Origin: Variovorax paradoxus
GTDB taxonomy: Bacteria; Pseudomonadota; Gammaproteobacteria; Burkholderiales; Burkholderiaceae_C
Reading direction: 5' to 3'
Assembly (NCBI RefSeq): GCF_018614955.1
Contig: NZ_JAGGNV010000008.1
Coordinates: 1-64,000 of the forward strand
Length of the DNA stretch: 64,000 nucleotides
The number at the start of each line of letters is the position of its first letter. The stretch's first letter is position 1. The notes below the pieces were generated by a model. The model worked only from the letters and a program-made list of their open reading frames with translations. It had not been told where the DNA came from and searched no databases. This document shows, one piece after another, positions 1-11,084 of the stretch. The translations under genes were made by a program, and so were the position numbers.

Positions 1-27
1 TTCCTACCGCGATACTTCTTAGCGCGA

Positions 28-1461
28 TCAGCCGTGTTTCACGGCCACTGTCTTCAACGTGGTGAAACCGTAGAGCGCCTCGAAACCCTTCTCGCGGCCG
101 TAGCCCGAGGACTTGACGCCGCCGAAGGGCAGCTCGACACCGCCGCCGGCGCCGTAGTTGTTGATGAACACCTGGCCGCTCTTCACGCGCTTGGCCATGC
201 GGAACTGGCGCGCGCCGTTCTCGGTCCAGATGCCGGCGACCAGACCGAACTGCGTGGCATTGGCGAGCGCAACGGCCTCGTCCTCGTCGCTGAACACCAT
301 TGCTGCCAGCACCGGGCCGAAGACTTCTTCCTGCGCCAGGCGGTGGCCGACCGGCACATCGCGCAGCAGGGTAGGCGCCTGGTAGAAGCCGGTTTCCGGC
401 GCCTCGTCGACCACCACGCCCTGCGCCACCATCGGAATGCCGGCATGCTGGGCGTCGGACAGAAAATCCCAGACGCGCTGCTGCTGCGTCTGGCGGATCA
501 GCGGGCCGACGTCGAGGTCCATCGCGGCGGGGCCGACGCGCAGCGCCTCGAAGGCGTGGCCGAGCCGCTCGAGCAGCGGCTCGTAGATATCGCGCTCGAT
601 CAGCACGCGCGAACCGGCCGAGCAGGTCTGGCCGGCGTTCTGCACGATCGCGTTGATCAGCACCGGAATGGCGGCGCCCAGGTCGGCGTCGGCAAAGATG
701 ATCTGCGGGCTCTTGCCACCGAGCTCGAGCGTGACCGGGCAGTGGCGTTCGGCCGCGACCTGCTGGATCAGCGTGCCCACCTTGGGGCTGCCGGTGAAGC
801 TGATGTGGTCGATGCCCTCGTGGCGCGCCAGCGCGTCGCCGACCTCGTGGCCGTAACCGGTGACGATGTTGATCGCGCCGGGCGGGAAGCCGACCTCCGC
901 CGCGAGTTGCGCGACGCGGATCAGCGACAGGCAGGCGTCTTCCGAGGGCTTGACCACGCAGACGTTGCCCGCTGCGAGCGCGCCGCCGACGCTGCGGCCG
1001 AAGATCTGCATCGGGTAGTTCCACGGAATGATGTGGCCGGTGACGCCGTGCGGCTCGCGCCAGGTGAAGACGCTGTAACCCTCCTGGTAGGGGATGGTCT
1101 CACCGTGCAGCTTGTCGCAGGCGCCGGCATAGAACTCGAAATAGCGCACCAGCGCCAGCGCATCCGCGCGCGCCTGCTTGACCGGCTTGCCGCAGTCGCG
1201 CTGCTCGATGAGCGCCAGTTCGTCGGCGTGAGCGGCGATCTTCTGGGAGAGCAGGTAGAGCAACCGGCCGCGATCGGCCGCGCTCTTCTTGTGCCAGTGG
1301 GTTTCGAAGCAATGGCGCGCGGCGCGCACGGCGGCATCGATGTCGGCCGCGTTGCCGCGCTGCAATTCGTCGAAAGGCTGGCCGTCGGAGGGGTCGATCA
1401 CCGGCAGGGTGCGGCCGGAGGAGGATGCGATGTTTTGGTTGCCGATGTAGTTGAGTTGCAT
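28..1461 (-). CDS. NAD(P)-dependent aldehyde dehydrogenase
   Basis: 477-residue aldehyde dehydrogenase superfamily enzyme, oxidising an aldehyde to an acid with NAD(P)+. Visible family marks: the oxyanion-hole segment IIPWNYP, the general-base segment LELGGKSP, the catalytic cysteine in GQTCSAGSR, and the C-terminal EEVFGPV and LPFGGVKSSGYGRE segments. Length is normal for the family. I chose the ATG of MQLNYIGNQN; the frame stays open further upstream, but that stretch runs into the peroxiredoxin gene. It follows that gene by 47 bases on the same strand, so co-transcription is possible. The substrate cannot be told from sequence; it resembles the betaine/gamma-aminobutyraldehyde dehydrogenase group only in general terms. 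Confidence 0.9.
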   Translation of the reverse strand: MQLNYIGNQNIASSSGRTLPVIDPSDGQPFDELQRGNAADIDAAVRAARHCFETHWHKKSAADRGRLLYLLSQKIAAHADELALIEQRDCGKPVKQARADALALVRYFEFYAGACDKLHGETIPYQEGYSVFTWREPHGVTGHIIPWNYPMQIFGRSVGGALAAGNVCVVKPSEDACLSLIRVAQLAAEVGFPPGAINIVTGYGHEVGDALARHEGIDHISFTGSPKVGTLIQQVAAERHCPVTLELGGKSPQIIFADADLGAAIPVLINAIVQNAGQTCSAGSRVLIERDIYEPLLERLGHAFEALRVGPAAMDLDVGPLIRQTQQQRVWDFLSDAQHAGIPMVAQGVVVDEAPETGFYQAPTLLRDVPVGHRLAQEEVFGPVLAAMVFSDEDEAVALANATQFGLVAGIWTENGARQFRMAKRVKSGQVFINNYGAGGGVELPFGGVKSSGYGREKGFEALYGFTTLKTVAVKHG

Positions 1462-1508
1462 GGCCGAAATTGTGCGCGAAAGCGGCCGGCCGCCGCCCAG
1501 GGCCTCCG

Positions 1509-2063
1509 CTAGCGGCTGGCGGTCGACTTCGACAGCGCCTTCACGGCATTGAGCATGCGCTCCACGTGCTTGTCGGGATTGAGGTTCTGGTAGTAGTAAG
1601 CCACCGTGCCGTTCGGCGCGATCACGTAGGAAAGCCGGTTGGCGAAATCCGGCCGCGTCTGCATCAGCGCATCGAAACCCTGGATCACTGTCTTGGACTG
1701 GTCGGAGGCGACCGGGAATTTGCTCTGGCACTGTTTGACCGAGAAGTCCTTCAGCGTGTCGACGTCGTCGGCCGAAACGCCGATCACCGTGGCGCCCACC
1801 GCTTCGAACTGGCTCATGGCTTCCGCAAAGGCGTGGGCCTCGATGTTGCAGTCCTGGGTACCGGCCGCTGGAAAGAAATACACAACCACCGGCCCCTTGG
1901 CCAGCGCGTCGGCCAGCGAGTAGCGGAAGGTCTTGCCGCCCAGCGCCGCCGTGGCCGTGAACTTCGGCACCGGGTCGCCGATGTCGAGTGCGGCGTAGAC
2001 GGGAGAAAGAGCAAGGCTTGCGAGCGCAAAGGCGGCGATACGCGCGAGAATCCGACGGGTCAT
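1509..2063 (-). CDS. exported peroxiredoxin (AhpC/TSA, Bcp-like)
   Basis: 184-residue thioredoxin-fold peroxidase with an N-terminal signal peptide ending near SPVYA, so it probably acts in the periplasm on hydrogen peroxide or organic peroxides. The peroxidatic site is FFPAAGTQDCNIEAH: a T-x-x-C as in PrxQ/Bcp, but with Gln-Asp between Thr and Cys where Pro-Gly or similar is usual. The second cysteine found five residues later in many PrxQ proteins is His here, so a one-cysteine mechanism, or resolution by the later Cys in VKQCQSKF, is likely (inference). The ATG of MTRRILARI is chosen because it begins the signal peptide. Aldehyde dehydrogenase lies downstream on the same strand. Confidence 0.85.
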   Translation of the reverse strand: MTRRILARIAAFALASLALSPVYAALDIGDPVPKFTATAALGGKTFRYSLADALAKGPVVVYFFPAAGTQDCNIEAHAFAEAMSQFEAVGATVIGVSADDVDTLKDFSVKQCQSKFPVASDQSKTVIQGFDALMQTRPDFANRLSYVIAPNGTVAYYYQNLNPDKHVERMLNAVKALSKSTASR

Positions 2064-2179
2064 GATGTAACTCCGGGAGGGGGCATCGCGAATTCTAGAA
2101 CCCGGGCGCATTGCGCGGCAGAGGTGAAACCGGCAGGCGTGTGCTGCCGTATTCGAGAAGCAGGTCAAGAGGAAAAATC

Positions 2180-3754
2180 ATGAACGCACTGGTTCGACTG
2201 CTGCGCATCGCGCTGTTGTGCGCGCTGGCCGCCGGGCTCGGCGCCTGCGGCTCGCTGCCGCCGGCCAGGGAGCGGCCCGCGGAGCATGCGGCGCCGGCGG
2301 ACCCGTCGACCACGCTGGCCAAGATCGTCGCCGCATCCACGCCGCCGGACGAGCATTCCGGTTTTCGCCTGATGCCGCTCGGCGTGTACTCGCTCGATGC
2401 GCGCATCCAGCTCGCACAGCGGGCCGAGCACTCGCTGGTGGTGCAGTACTACCAGCTCGAGAACGATGCCGTCGGTCGCCTGCTGATGCGCTCGCTGCGC
2501 GAGGCCGCGGCGCGCGGCGTCAAGGTGCGCGTGCTGGTGGACGACCTTTACACGGCCAAGAGCCAGTACCTGCTGCTGGCGCTTTCGCAGACGCCCAACG
2601 TCGACGTGCGGCTTTTCAATCCCTTCTGCTGCGGCCGCGACGGTTTCCTTTCGCGCTTCGTCGCATCGCCGCACGAGATCTATCGGCTCAACCATCGCAT
2701 GCACAACAAACTGTTCATAGCCGATGGCGTGATGGCGGTGGTGGGTGGGCGCAACATCGCCGACGAGTACTTCGTGCTCAGCGAGGCACAGAACTTCATC
2801 GACATGGACGCGCTGGTGGTGGGCAAGGTGCTGCCGCAGCTCGAATCCATCTTCGACGCCTACTGGAACAGCGAGCAGGTCTGGCCGATCGAGGACATCG
2901 TGCGCGGCGAGGGCGGCCGAGTGCCCGGGACGGCGGAGTTCGATTCCTGGATCGGCATGGCCGCGCCGCCGCCCAAGATCGTGCTGCCGCCCGCCGACAT
3001 CCTCGGCTACGGGCCGATCGCCGAAGAGCTCGACGGCGGGCGCATGGGCCTGCTGTGGGGCTGGGCCAATGCGGTGGCGGATCCGCCGACCAAGCCCACC
3101 ACCATGACGGCCGACGAAGCCCTGGCCACCAGCGTCACGATGCGCATGTGGACCATCCTGCTGGGCGCCAGGAACGAGGTGCAGATGACCTCGCCCTACC
3201 TGGTGCCCGGCGACAAGGGCATGGCGGCGTTCGAGGACCTGGCCCAGCGCAAGGTCAAGGTGGTGCTCTTGACCAACTCGCTGGCGGCCAACGACGAGCC
3301 GCTGGTCCACACGGGCTATGTGCGCTATCGGCAACGGCTGCTCAGATCAGGTGCCGATCTCTACGAGCTGAGCCCCGAACGCACCACCGCGAGCAAGCGC
3401 TTCGGCTCCTTCGGCACTTCGCTGGGACGCCTGCACGCCAAGACTGCGGCCATCGACCGCACCCGCCTCCTCATCGGCTCGGCGAACCTGGACCCGCGCT
3501 CGGCCACGCAGAACACCGAGATGGGCGTGCTGATCGACAGCCCGCAGCTGGCGCGCGAGCTGCTGCGCGTGATCAACGTCAGCAGGGTGCAGAACTCCTA
3601 CCGCCTGCGGCTGGCGAAGGACACCGGCGCGGTCGAGTGGCTCACCACCGACGGCGAGAAGGAGGTGGTCCTCACCTCCGAGCCGGAGGCGACTTTCTTC
3701 CAGCGCTTCTACAACAGGCTGATCGCGCCGATCGTGCCGGAAATGCTTCTGTAG
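2180..3754 (+). CDS. phospholipase D-family lipoprotein (ClsC-like)
   Basis: 524-residue protein with two phospholipase D HKD motifs: HNKLFIADG in the first half and HAKTAAIDRTRLLIGSANLD in the second. This places it with cardiolipin synthases, closest in layout to ClsC, which moves phosphatidyl groups between phospholipids. The N-terminus has a hydrophobic segment ending in a lipobox (GLGAC), so it is probably a membrane-anchored lipoprotein. The ATG follows AGAGGAAAA, a good ribosome site; an upstream in-frame extension has no signal-like features. It is the first gene of a tight operon with a fatty-acid hydroxylase 9 bases downstream, suggesting a membrane-lipid role. Confidence 0.87.
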   Translation: MNALVRLLRIALLCALAAGLGACGSLPPARERPAEHAAPADPSTTLAKIVAASTPPDEHSGFRLMPLGVYSLDARIQLAQRAEHSLVVQYYQLENDAVGRLLMRSLREAAARGVKVRVLVDDLYTAKSQYLLLALSQTPNVDVRLFNPFCCGRDGFLSRFVASPHEIYRLNHRMHNKLFIADGVMAVVGGRNIADEYFVLSEAQNFIDMDALVVGKVLPQLESIFDAYWNSEQVWPIEDIVRGEGGRVPGTAEFDSWIGMAAPPPKIVLPPADILGYGPIAEELDGGRMGLLWGWANAVADPPTKPTTMTADEALATSVTMRMWTILLGARNEVQMTSPYLVPGDKGMAAFEDLAQRKVKVVLLTNSLAANDEPLVHTGYVRYRQRLLRSGADLYELSPERTTASKRFGSFGTSLGRLHAKTAAIDRTRLLIGSANLDPRSATQNTEMGVLIDSPQLARELLRVINVSRVQNSYRLRLAKDTGAVEWLTTDGEKEVVLTSEPEATFFQRFYNRLIAPIVPEMLL

Positions 3755-3763
3755 CCTCGGCGC

Positions 3764-4546
3764 GTGGCAGCCACCTTCCAATCCTTGTCCATCCTACAGG
3801 TCATGCTGTGGGGCGTGGCCTTCTTCGGCAGCATCTACCTGCTCTTCGGCGCCGCCAACTGGCTGCTGACGCGCAGGCTATTGCCCGCGCTGGGCATCGG
3901 ACGCGAACTCGACCCGCGGCCGGTGCGGCCCGAGCAGCTGCGCCGGGAGCTCGCGCAGTCGGCCGTGTCGGTGCTGGTCTTCGGCATCGGCATGGTGTTC
4001 CCATGGGGATTCCTGCAACTGGGTTGGGCGCGGCTCGATGCGACCCCGGGCGGGCTGCAGATCGCACTGGAGATCCTCGCACTGGCAGTGTGGAACGACG
4101 TGCATTTCTGGCTCAACCATCGCCTGCTGCACACGCGGCTCCTGCGGCGCTTCCATGGACCGCACCATCGCTCGATCGTGACCACACCCTTTGCCACCTA
4201 CAGCTTTCATCCGCTCGAAGCACTCATGCTCGGCAACGTGATCCTGCCGCCGATGCTGGTGCACGACTTCAGCTTCTGGGCGCTGGCCTCGGTGCCGCTG
4301 TTCAGCCTGTTCTTCAACAACGTCGGGCATTCGAACTACGACTTCTTTCCGAAGGTTTCGTACGACCACTGGTTCGCCGCCAGCCGCCGGCATCATCTGC
4401 ACCACGCCTGCCACGGCGGCAACTACGGCTTCCAGTTCACCTTCATGGACCGGCTGTTCCGCACGCGTATCGCGGCCGATGCGGCCGAGCCGCAACTGCG
4501 TGCCCATCGCGACAGCACAGCAGCGCGCAGCGTGAAAGTGACCTAA
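3764..4546 (+). CDS. sterol desaturase / fatty-acid hydroxylase family membrane protein
   Basis: 260-residue integral membrane protein. It carries the histidine clusters of the di-iron fatty-acid hydroxylase superfamily: HFWLNHRLLHT, FHGPHHRS and HHLHHACHGGNYGF. Several hydrophobic segments precede and separate them. The family uses a membrane di-iron centre and O2 to hydroxylate or desaturate lipids; the substrate here is unknown. The GTG at 3764 is used as start, with no obvious Shine-Dalgarno; the ATG at 3803 is an alternative that would drop 13 residues. It lies 9 bases after the phospholipase D gene, and its stop shares a base with the next start (TAATG). Confidence 0.85.
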   Translation: MAATFQSLSILQVMLWGVAFFGSIYLLFGAANWLLTRRLLPALGIGRELDPRPVRPEQLRRELAQSAVSVLVFGIGMVFPWGFLQLGWARLDATPGGLQIALEILALAVWNDVHFWLNHRLLHTRLLRRFHGPHHRSIVTTPFATYSFHPLEALMLGNVILPPMLVHDFSFWALASVPLFSLFFNNVGHSNYDFFPKVSYDHWFAASRRHHLHHACHGGNYGFQFTFMDRLFRTRIAADAAEPQLRAHRDSTAARSVKVT

Positions 4547-5427
4547 TGAGCACAAGCCCCGACTTCCTGGCGCAAGACCACGACCTGCGCGACCCGAGCC
4601 CCTGGCTCGCGCTCTACCTCGACCAGAGCACGCCGCTGCCCGACAAGGTGAAGGCGGCCTGGCTCGCCGATTCGAGCTCTGCCTCGCGCCAGTACCTGCT
4701 GCCGTTTCTGCGGCCGCTGGCGCGCGCCGCCATCGTGCTGTTCCAGGTGATCAAGGTGTTCGTGCCGCGCAAGTGGGCGCATTCGCGGCTCTTGCACCGC
4801 CTGCTGGCCTGGGGCCTCAAGCGCTTCGTTTCGCCCGAGGCCAACTGGCTGATCCTGCGGCACTTCCACCTGGGTTCGCAGGTGCTGGCCTTCATCGGCG
4901 CCAATTCGCCGGTGCCGGTGGCTACCTCGCCGCTGGAGCCGGCCGACATCGACGCGCTGAAGGAGGACATGTTCCTGCAGCACGACCTGAACCTCTTCAA
5001 CTTCGTGATCCGGCTCAACCAGGCGCTGCGCGCGCAGGGGCTCGAACTGCGCAAAGCGGAGCAGATCGATTTCTCGATGATCCGCGAACCCGACTTGCGT
5101 ATCGAAGACATGCCGCGCGGTCGGCTCAACTTTCTTGACCTGCAAAGCGCGATCGAGCTGTTCACGCCGCTCTACCAGCTCATGCTGACCGACAACGACT
5201 TCTGGCGCGCCGCCAATTCGCTGCAGCTGGACGAGACCATCGGCATCTACGCCGCCACCGTGCTGGATGCGCCCGAGCATCTGATCCTGGTGAACAACAA
5301 GCATCCGCTGGTACCGCTGTCGACCCTGCGCGCGGGGCATCGGCTGGTGATCCACGGCCTGTCCACCGAGATGCTGCACAGTCTCCTGATGAAGTTCCGG
5401 GATGTGCGGGCCGCCGCTCCCTTGTAA
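4546..5427 (+). CDS. conserved protein of unknown function, operon partner of fatty-acid hydroxylase
   Basis: 293-residue protein I do not recognise. It has an amphipathic or weakly hydrophobic stretch near residues 48-75 (FLRPLARAAIVLFQVIKVF), a basic region after it, and a mostly soluble-looking remainder with a helical acidic segment (PADIDALKEDMFLQHDLNLF). No signal peptide and no catalytic motif is evident. Its ATG overlaps the stop of the fatty-acid hydroxylase gene, indicating translational coupling and probably a shared role in membrane-lipid modification (inference from context only). The gene is full length as judged by codon use and the close spacing to both neighbours. Confidence 0.75.
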   Translation: MSTSPDFLAQDHDLRDPSPWLALYLDQSTPLPDKVKAAWLADSSSASRQYLLPFLRPLARAAIVLFQVIKVFVPRKWAHSRLLHRLLAWGLKRFVSPEANWLILRHFHLGSQVLAFIGANSPVPVATSPLEPADIDALKEDMFLQHDLNLFNFVIRLNQALRAQGLELRKAEQIDFSMIREPDLRIEDMPRGRLNFLDLQSAIELFTPLYQLMLTDNDFWRAANSLQLDETIGIYAATVLDAPEHLILVNNKHPLVPLSTLRAGHRLVIHGLSTEMLHSLLMKFRDVRAAAPL

Positions 5428-5455
5428 TCCGGCGTCCGTGCCCCAGATGCAAGCC

Positions 5456-5809
5456 ATGAACGCTACCAAGACTCCGTCGCCCAGGACCGATCTGGCGGTG
5501 ACGCACGTGCTGGCCCAGCTCCTCGAGCGGCTCGAGCACAGCGCCGTGCCGGTGGGTGCCGAGCAATACCGATCGGTCGTGATGCACCTGGTGGACGAGT
5601 TCCGCGAGGTCGAACCCGGTACCGGCCTCGGGCAGTTGCTGGACGCCTATCCGGCCGCCGCCGAGGTGTACGAAAACCTCAATTACCAGCACGCCGGCCT
5701 GTGCCGTTCCGGGCTGGATGCTTCGCTGGCCGCCGAACTCGCTGCCAAGGATGCGATCGCGCGCGTCATGCGCCGCGCCGAACCCGACGCGACCCATGGC
5801 CAAGGCTGA
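5456..5809 (+). CDS. small protein of unknown function
   Basis: 117-residue predicted soluble protein, no recognised domain. It is rich in Ala, Glu and Leu and probably helical (LAVTHVLAQLLERLEHSAV; ASLAAELAAKDAIARVMRR). One cysteine (GLCRSG). The ATG at 5456 is chosen; the ATG at 5447 would add three residues. It starts 28 bases after the preceding unknown gene and overlaps the next small gene by 14 bases, so it is probably part of the same transcription unit. Codon use matches its neighbours, which supports a real gene. Confidence 0.6.
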   Translation: MNATKTPSPRTDLAVTHVLAQLLERLEHSAVPVGAEQYRSVVMHLVDEFREVEPGTGLGQLLDAYPAAAEVYENLNYQHAGLCRSGLDASLAAELAAKDAIARVMRRAEPDATHGQG

Positions 5810-6029
5810 TGTCAAGACCGCCGTCGTAGCCGACGGCCTGCGCTACAAGGCCAAGGCGCCGGGCTCTCCTTTCCGCGCCTCGGCCTCGTTCAGCGGCGCG
5901 ACCATGTCCTGCTTCATGTGCGGCAAGCACCGGGTGCGCTCGCAGCTGCGGACCCGGCAGCTGCTGGGCAAGTCGCAAACCGTCTGTGCGCCCTCGTGCA
6001 AGGCACTCGACGAACTGATCGATTCGTGA
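5796..6029 (+). CDS. small Cys-motif protein, possible zinc-binding
   Basis: 77-residue basic protein with CFMCGKH and, 28 residues later, CAPSC. The CxxC...CxxxC arrangement could hold a zinc ion, but this is inference. It has no signal peptide or membrane segment and is rich in Lys/Arg (KHRVRSQLRTRQLLGK), which would suit nucleic-acid binding. The start ATG lies inside the 3' end of the previous gene (14-base overlap). I do not recognise a named family. Confidence 0.6.
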   Translation: MAKADVKTAVVADGLRYKAKAPGSPFRASASFSGATMSCFMCGKHRVRSQLRTRQLLGKSQTVCAPSCKALDELIDS

Positions 6030-6055
6030 CAGTGCCGCTACGTAGTTGACGAATT

Positions 6056-6075
6056 CGATTTGCCTCTGCAAATCG
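6056..6075. other. 8-bp inverted repeat in AT-rich intergenic segment
   Basis: CGATTTGC, spacer CTCT, GCAAATCG: a perfect hairpin or operator-like palindrome in a 181-base gap whose AT content is clearly above the rest of the window. There is no T-run after it, so it is a poor intrinsic terminator. It lies about 135 bases before the next start codon and could be a regulator site for that gene. A weaker inverted repeat (TTGAT/ATCAA) lies at 6152-6166. Confidence 0.4.
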
Positions 6076-6210
6076 GCTACCAAAGCGGCGAATTTCGATC
6101 TACAGTTGGAAACAATTGATGCAATTATTTGCCTCAGTACCAAAGTTCTAATTGATGGTCGATCAAATGATCCCGCTTAAAACCATTGCCTTCTATTGGT
6201 CGGAGCGCGT

Positions 6211-6780
6211 ATGAGCAGGCCGCCCCGCCACGTCATCATGCAGGTCGTCAAGCGCTCGGGCGGCGCCACGCACCACGTCGAATTCAGCATGGACGACAAC
6301 TTCGCCGAGCGCTTGCGGCAGCTGCGCTCGCTGGTGCCGCCGCTCAACGCCCTCAACAAGCAGCGCGACCTCGTGATCGACAAGGTGCGCGTTCGCCTTC
6401 CCACCGCCGTATGGCGCTGCGGCGGCGACATCGACAGCCAGGTCGACGGCTCCTGCATCGTCATTGCCGCGGAAGGCTTCTTCAATTGCGGCGGCAAGGA
6501 CCGCAAGACCAAGGAAAAGCTGGTCACCTACACCTTCCCGATCGCACGCCTGATCGAATTGCACGCCGAGCGGCCTGCGGGCGAAACCTTCTACATCCGC
6601 GACGGCATTTTCACCAACGACGAGCCCGCCGACTCCGCGGCCGGCCGCTGGGTGGCCTCGCTGCACGAGTTGGAAGAGATGCGCATGCCGGATGCGCCAT
6701 CCGACTTCGACACGCTGCAGGGCGTGCCGTTGCGCACCGCGCAGGGCGGCTTGCCCACGCACGACCTGAGCCTGAACTGA
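6211..6780 (+). CDS. conserved protein of unknown function
   Basis: 189-residue soluble protein I cannot place in a named family. Cysteines occur in WRCGGD, GSCIVIAA and FFNCGGKD, spaced so that they might form a metal site or disulfides; there is no signal peptide. Acidic C-terminal third (ELEEMRMPDAPSDFD). Start at ATG 6211; a TTG at 6196 is a weaker alternative. It stands alone behind an AT-rich leader with inverted repeats and converges on the pyrophosphatase gene, with a GC-rich hairpin in between. Confidence 0.65.
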   Translation: MSRPPRHVIMQVVKRSGGATHHVEFSMDDNFAERLRQLRSLVPPLNALNKQRDLVIDKVRVRLPTAVWRCGGDIDSQVDGSCIVIAAEGFFNCGGKDRKTKEKLVTYTFPIARLIELHAERPAGETFYIRDGIFTNDEPADSAAGRWVASLHELEEMRMPDAPSDFDTLQGVPLRTAQGGLPTHDLSLN

Positions 6781-6784
6781 GCGT

Positions 6785-6809
6785 CGCGGCGCGCGCTCGG
6801 CGCGCCGCG
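6785..6809. terminator. GC-rich hairpin between convergent genes
   Basis: CGCGGCGCGC and GCGCGCCGCG form a perfect 10-bp stem with a 5-base loop, exactly between two convergent genes. It lacks a U-tract on either strand, so if it terminates transcription it is not a canonical intrinsic terminator. Confidence 0.5.
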
Positions 6810-6815
6810 TAACCC

Positions 6816-9305
<2,490 letters not shown>

Positions 9306-9438
9306 GCCTTGCTTCTCCATTCGTACGTTGTGACTTGTGGAGACGAAAGCACTCAGCCCTGCGCGCAACGCGTACGGGTCAGTGCTTCCGCCGCGTTGCT
9401 TCCTCGAAGCCCCGATGCCTTGAAAAAGGCCGGGGCCG

Positions 9439-9457
9439 ATTGGCCAACGCGGCCAAT
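9439..9457. promoter_or_regulatory. inverted repeat in the shared hppA-ppa upstream region
   Basis: ATTGGCC, spacer AACGC, GGCCAAT: perfect 7-bp arms within the 260-base divergent region between the membrane and soluble pyrophosphatase genes. It is placed where a shared operator could act on both. No regulator is identified. Confidence 0.35.
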
Positions 9458-9565
9458 TTACAGGCAAATGCTGGGTTTCGTGCGACCGGGCCGTGACACG
9501 GAAAGTAAACTTCGGGTTTGTCCGCATCCCGCGAACACTTTCAACTACTCCAAGACAGACCATCT

Positions 9566-10093
9566 ATGTCCCTCGGCAAAGTCTCCCCCGGCAAAGACGC
9601 TCCTGAAGCCTTCAACGTCATCATCGAAATCCCGATGAATGCCGATCCGATCAAGTACGAAGTCGACAAGGAATCGGGCGCGATCTTCGTCGACCGCTTC
9701 ATGACGACCGCGATGCACTACCCGACCAACTACGGCTACGTGCCGCAGACGCTCTCGGGCGACGGCGATCCGGTCGACGTGCTGGTCATCACCCCGTGGG
9801 CGCTGGTGCCGGGCGTGGTGGTGCCGTGCCGGCCAATCGGCATCCTGATGATGGAAGATGAGGCCGGCGTCGACGGCAAGGTGCTCGCCGTGCCCACCGA
9901 CAAGGTGCTGCCGATCTACAGCCACTGGAAGAAGGTCGAAGACGTGAACCCGATGCGCCTGAAGGCCATCACGCACTTCTTCGAGCACTACAAGGACCTC
10001 GAAGCCGGCAAGTGGGTCAAGGTGCTGGGCTGGGAAGGCATCGATGCCGCCAAGAAGGAAATCGTGGACGGCATCGCCAACTACAAGAAGTAG
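9566..10093 (+). CDS. ppa: inorganic pyrophosphatase (family I, soluble)
   Basis: 175-residue cytoplasmic enzyme hydrolysing pyrophosphate to phosphate, Mg2+-dependent. Family I features: the [16 protein letters not shown] segment, [12 protein letters not shown], and the acidic catalytic signature DGDPVDVLV. Length equals the classic hexameric bacterial enzyme. The start [11 protein letters not shown] is the first well-placed ATG; a longer frame upstream is not supported. It is transcribed away from the membrane pyrophosphatase, so the locus has both a non-conserving and an energy-conserving way to remove pyrophosphate. Confidence 0.95.
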   Translation: MSLGKVSPGKDAPEAFNVIIEIPMNADPIKYEVDKESGAIFVDRFMTTAMHYPTNYGYVPQTLSGDGDPVDVLVITPWALVPGVVVPCRPIGILMMEDEAGVDGKVLAVPTDKVLPIYSHWKKVEDVNPMRLKAITHFFEHYKDLEAGKWVKVLGWEGIDAAKKEIVDGIANYKK

Positions 10094-10112
10094 AAGCGGG
10101 CAGGACCGCCGC

Positions 10113-11084
10113 TCATTCGGCGGCGATCCCCGCCCGATGGGCCAGCGCGCGATAGCGCGAGATCTCCGATTCCATCAGGCTTCGGAAAGGGGCGGCACCG
10201 ATCATCACGGGCTCCATGCCCTGTGCGCGCAGCTGGTCCTGGATCGTCTTGTCCGCCATCACGGCGCTCACCTCGGCCGCCAGTCTCTGGATCACCGGTG
10301 CCGGCGTGCCGGCCGGCGCGGCCAATCCGTACCAGGCGTCGAAGGTGGCCTCGGGCATCTTGAGCTCGGCCACGGTGGGCACGTCCGACAGCATGCTGGA
10401 ACGCGTCGTGCCCACGATGGCCAGCGCGCGCAGCTTGCCCGAACGCACATGCGGCGCGACCGCGGCCACGGTGTCGATGCCCATCTCGATCTCGCCGCCG
10501 ATCAATGCGATCGCGCTCTGGCTGCTGCCCTTGTAGGGCACGTCCTGTAGTTTCACGCCCGCCGCCATCGCGAACAACTCGCCGGCCAGATGCGGGCCGG
10601 AGCCGCTGCCGAAGGTGGCGTAGCGGATGTCCCTCGGTTTGGCCCTGGCTGCAGCGGCGAGTGCCGCCACGCTGTGCCAGGGCGAGCCCGCGTTGACGAC
10701 CAGCGCCAGGGGTGCCTTCGCGATGATCGCCACCGGCGCCAGGTCCTTCAGCGGGTCGTAGGGCAGCCGCGCGCGCAGCGCCGCATTCACGCTGTAGGTG
10801 GAAGAGCCCGAGACCAGCAGCGTGTAGCCGTCGGGCTGCGCCTTGGCGACCGTATCGGCGCCGATGATGGTCGCCGCGCCGGGCTTGTTGTCGACGACGA
10901 CCGGCTGGCCGAGCCGCTCGGCCAGCTTCTGGCCCAGGGCGCGCGCCACGATGTCGGTGCCGCCGCCGGGCGGAAAGGGTACGACCAGCCTGACGGTCCT
11001 GGCGGGCCATGCATCGGCGGCCTGCGCAAGGCCGGCAGCGGTGGTGAAGGCGACGGCGGCGAGGAGGTGAGCAAGTTGCTTCAT
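10113..11084 (-). CDS. tripartite tricarboxylate transporter (Bug-type) substrate-binding protein
   Basis: 323-residue exported protein of the Bug family, periplasmic binders of carboxylates and related acids. A signal peptide ends near LAQAADAWP; the family hallmark VRLVVPFPPGGGTDIVAR follows, then GADTVAKAQPDGYTLL. Its ATG overlaps the TGA of the upstream M20 peptidase (ATGA), so the two are translationally coupled. Bug proteins often lie next to enzymes that act on their ligand, so the ligand may be an N-acyl amino acid or small peptide cleaved by the peptidase (inference). No TctA/TctB membrane genes are adjacent, which is common for this expanded family. Confidence 0.9.
   Translation of the reverse strand: MKQLAHLLAAVAFTTAAGLAQAADAWPARTVRLVVPFPPGGGTDIVARALGQKLAERLGQPVVVDNKPGAATIIGADTVAKAQPDGYTLLVSGSSTYSVNAALRARLPYDPLKDLAPVAIIAKAPLALVVNAGSPWHSVAALAAAARAKPRDIRYATFGSGSGPHLAGELFAMAAGVKLQDVPYKGSSQSAIALIGGEIEMGIDTVAAVAPHVRSGKLRALAIVGTTRSSMLSDVPTVAELKMPEATFDAWYGLAAPAGTPAPVIQRLAAEVSAVMADKTIQDQLRAQGMEPVMIGAAPFRSLMESEISRYRALAHRAGIAAE

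Noticed and set aside
1..27. Feature at the left edge
   Set aside because: Only 27 bases; nothing recognisable.
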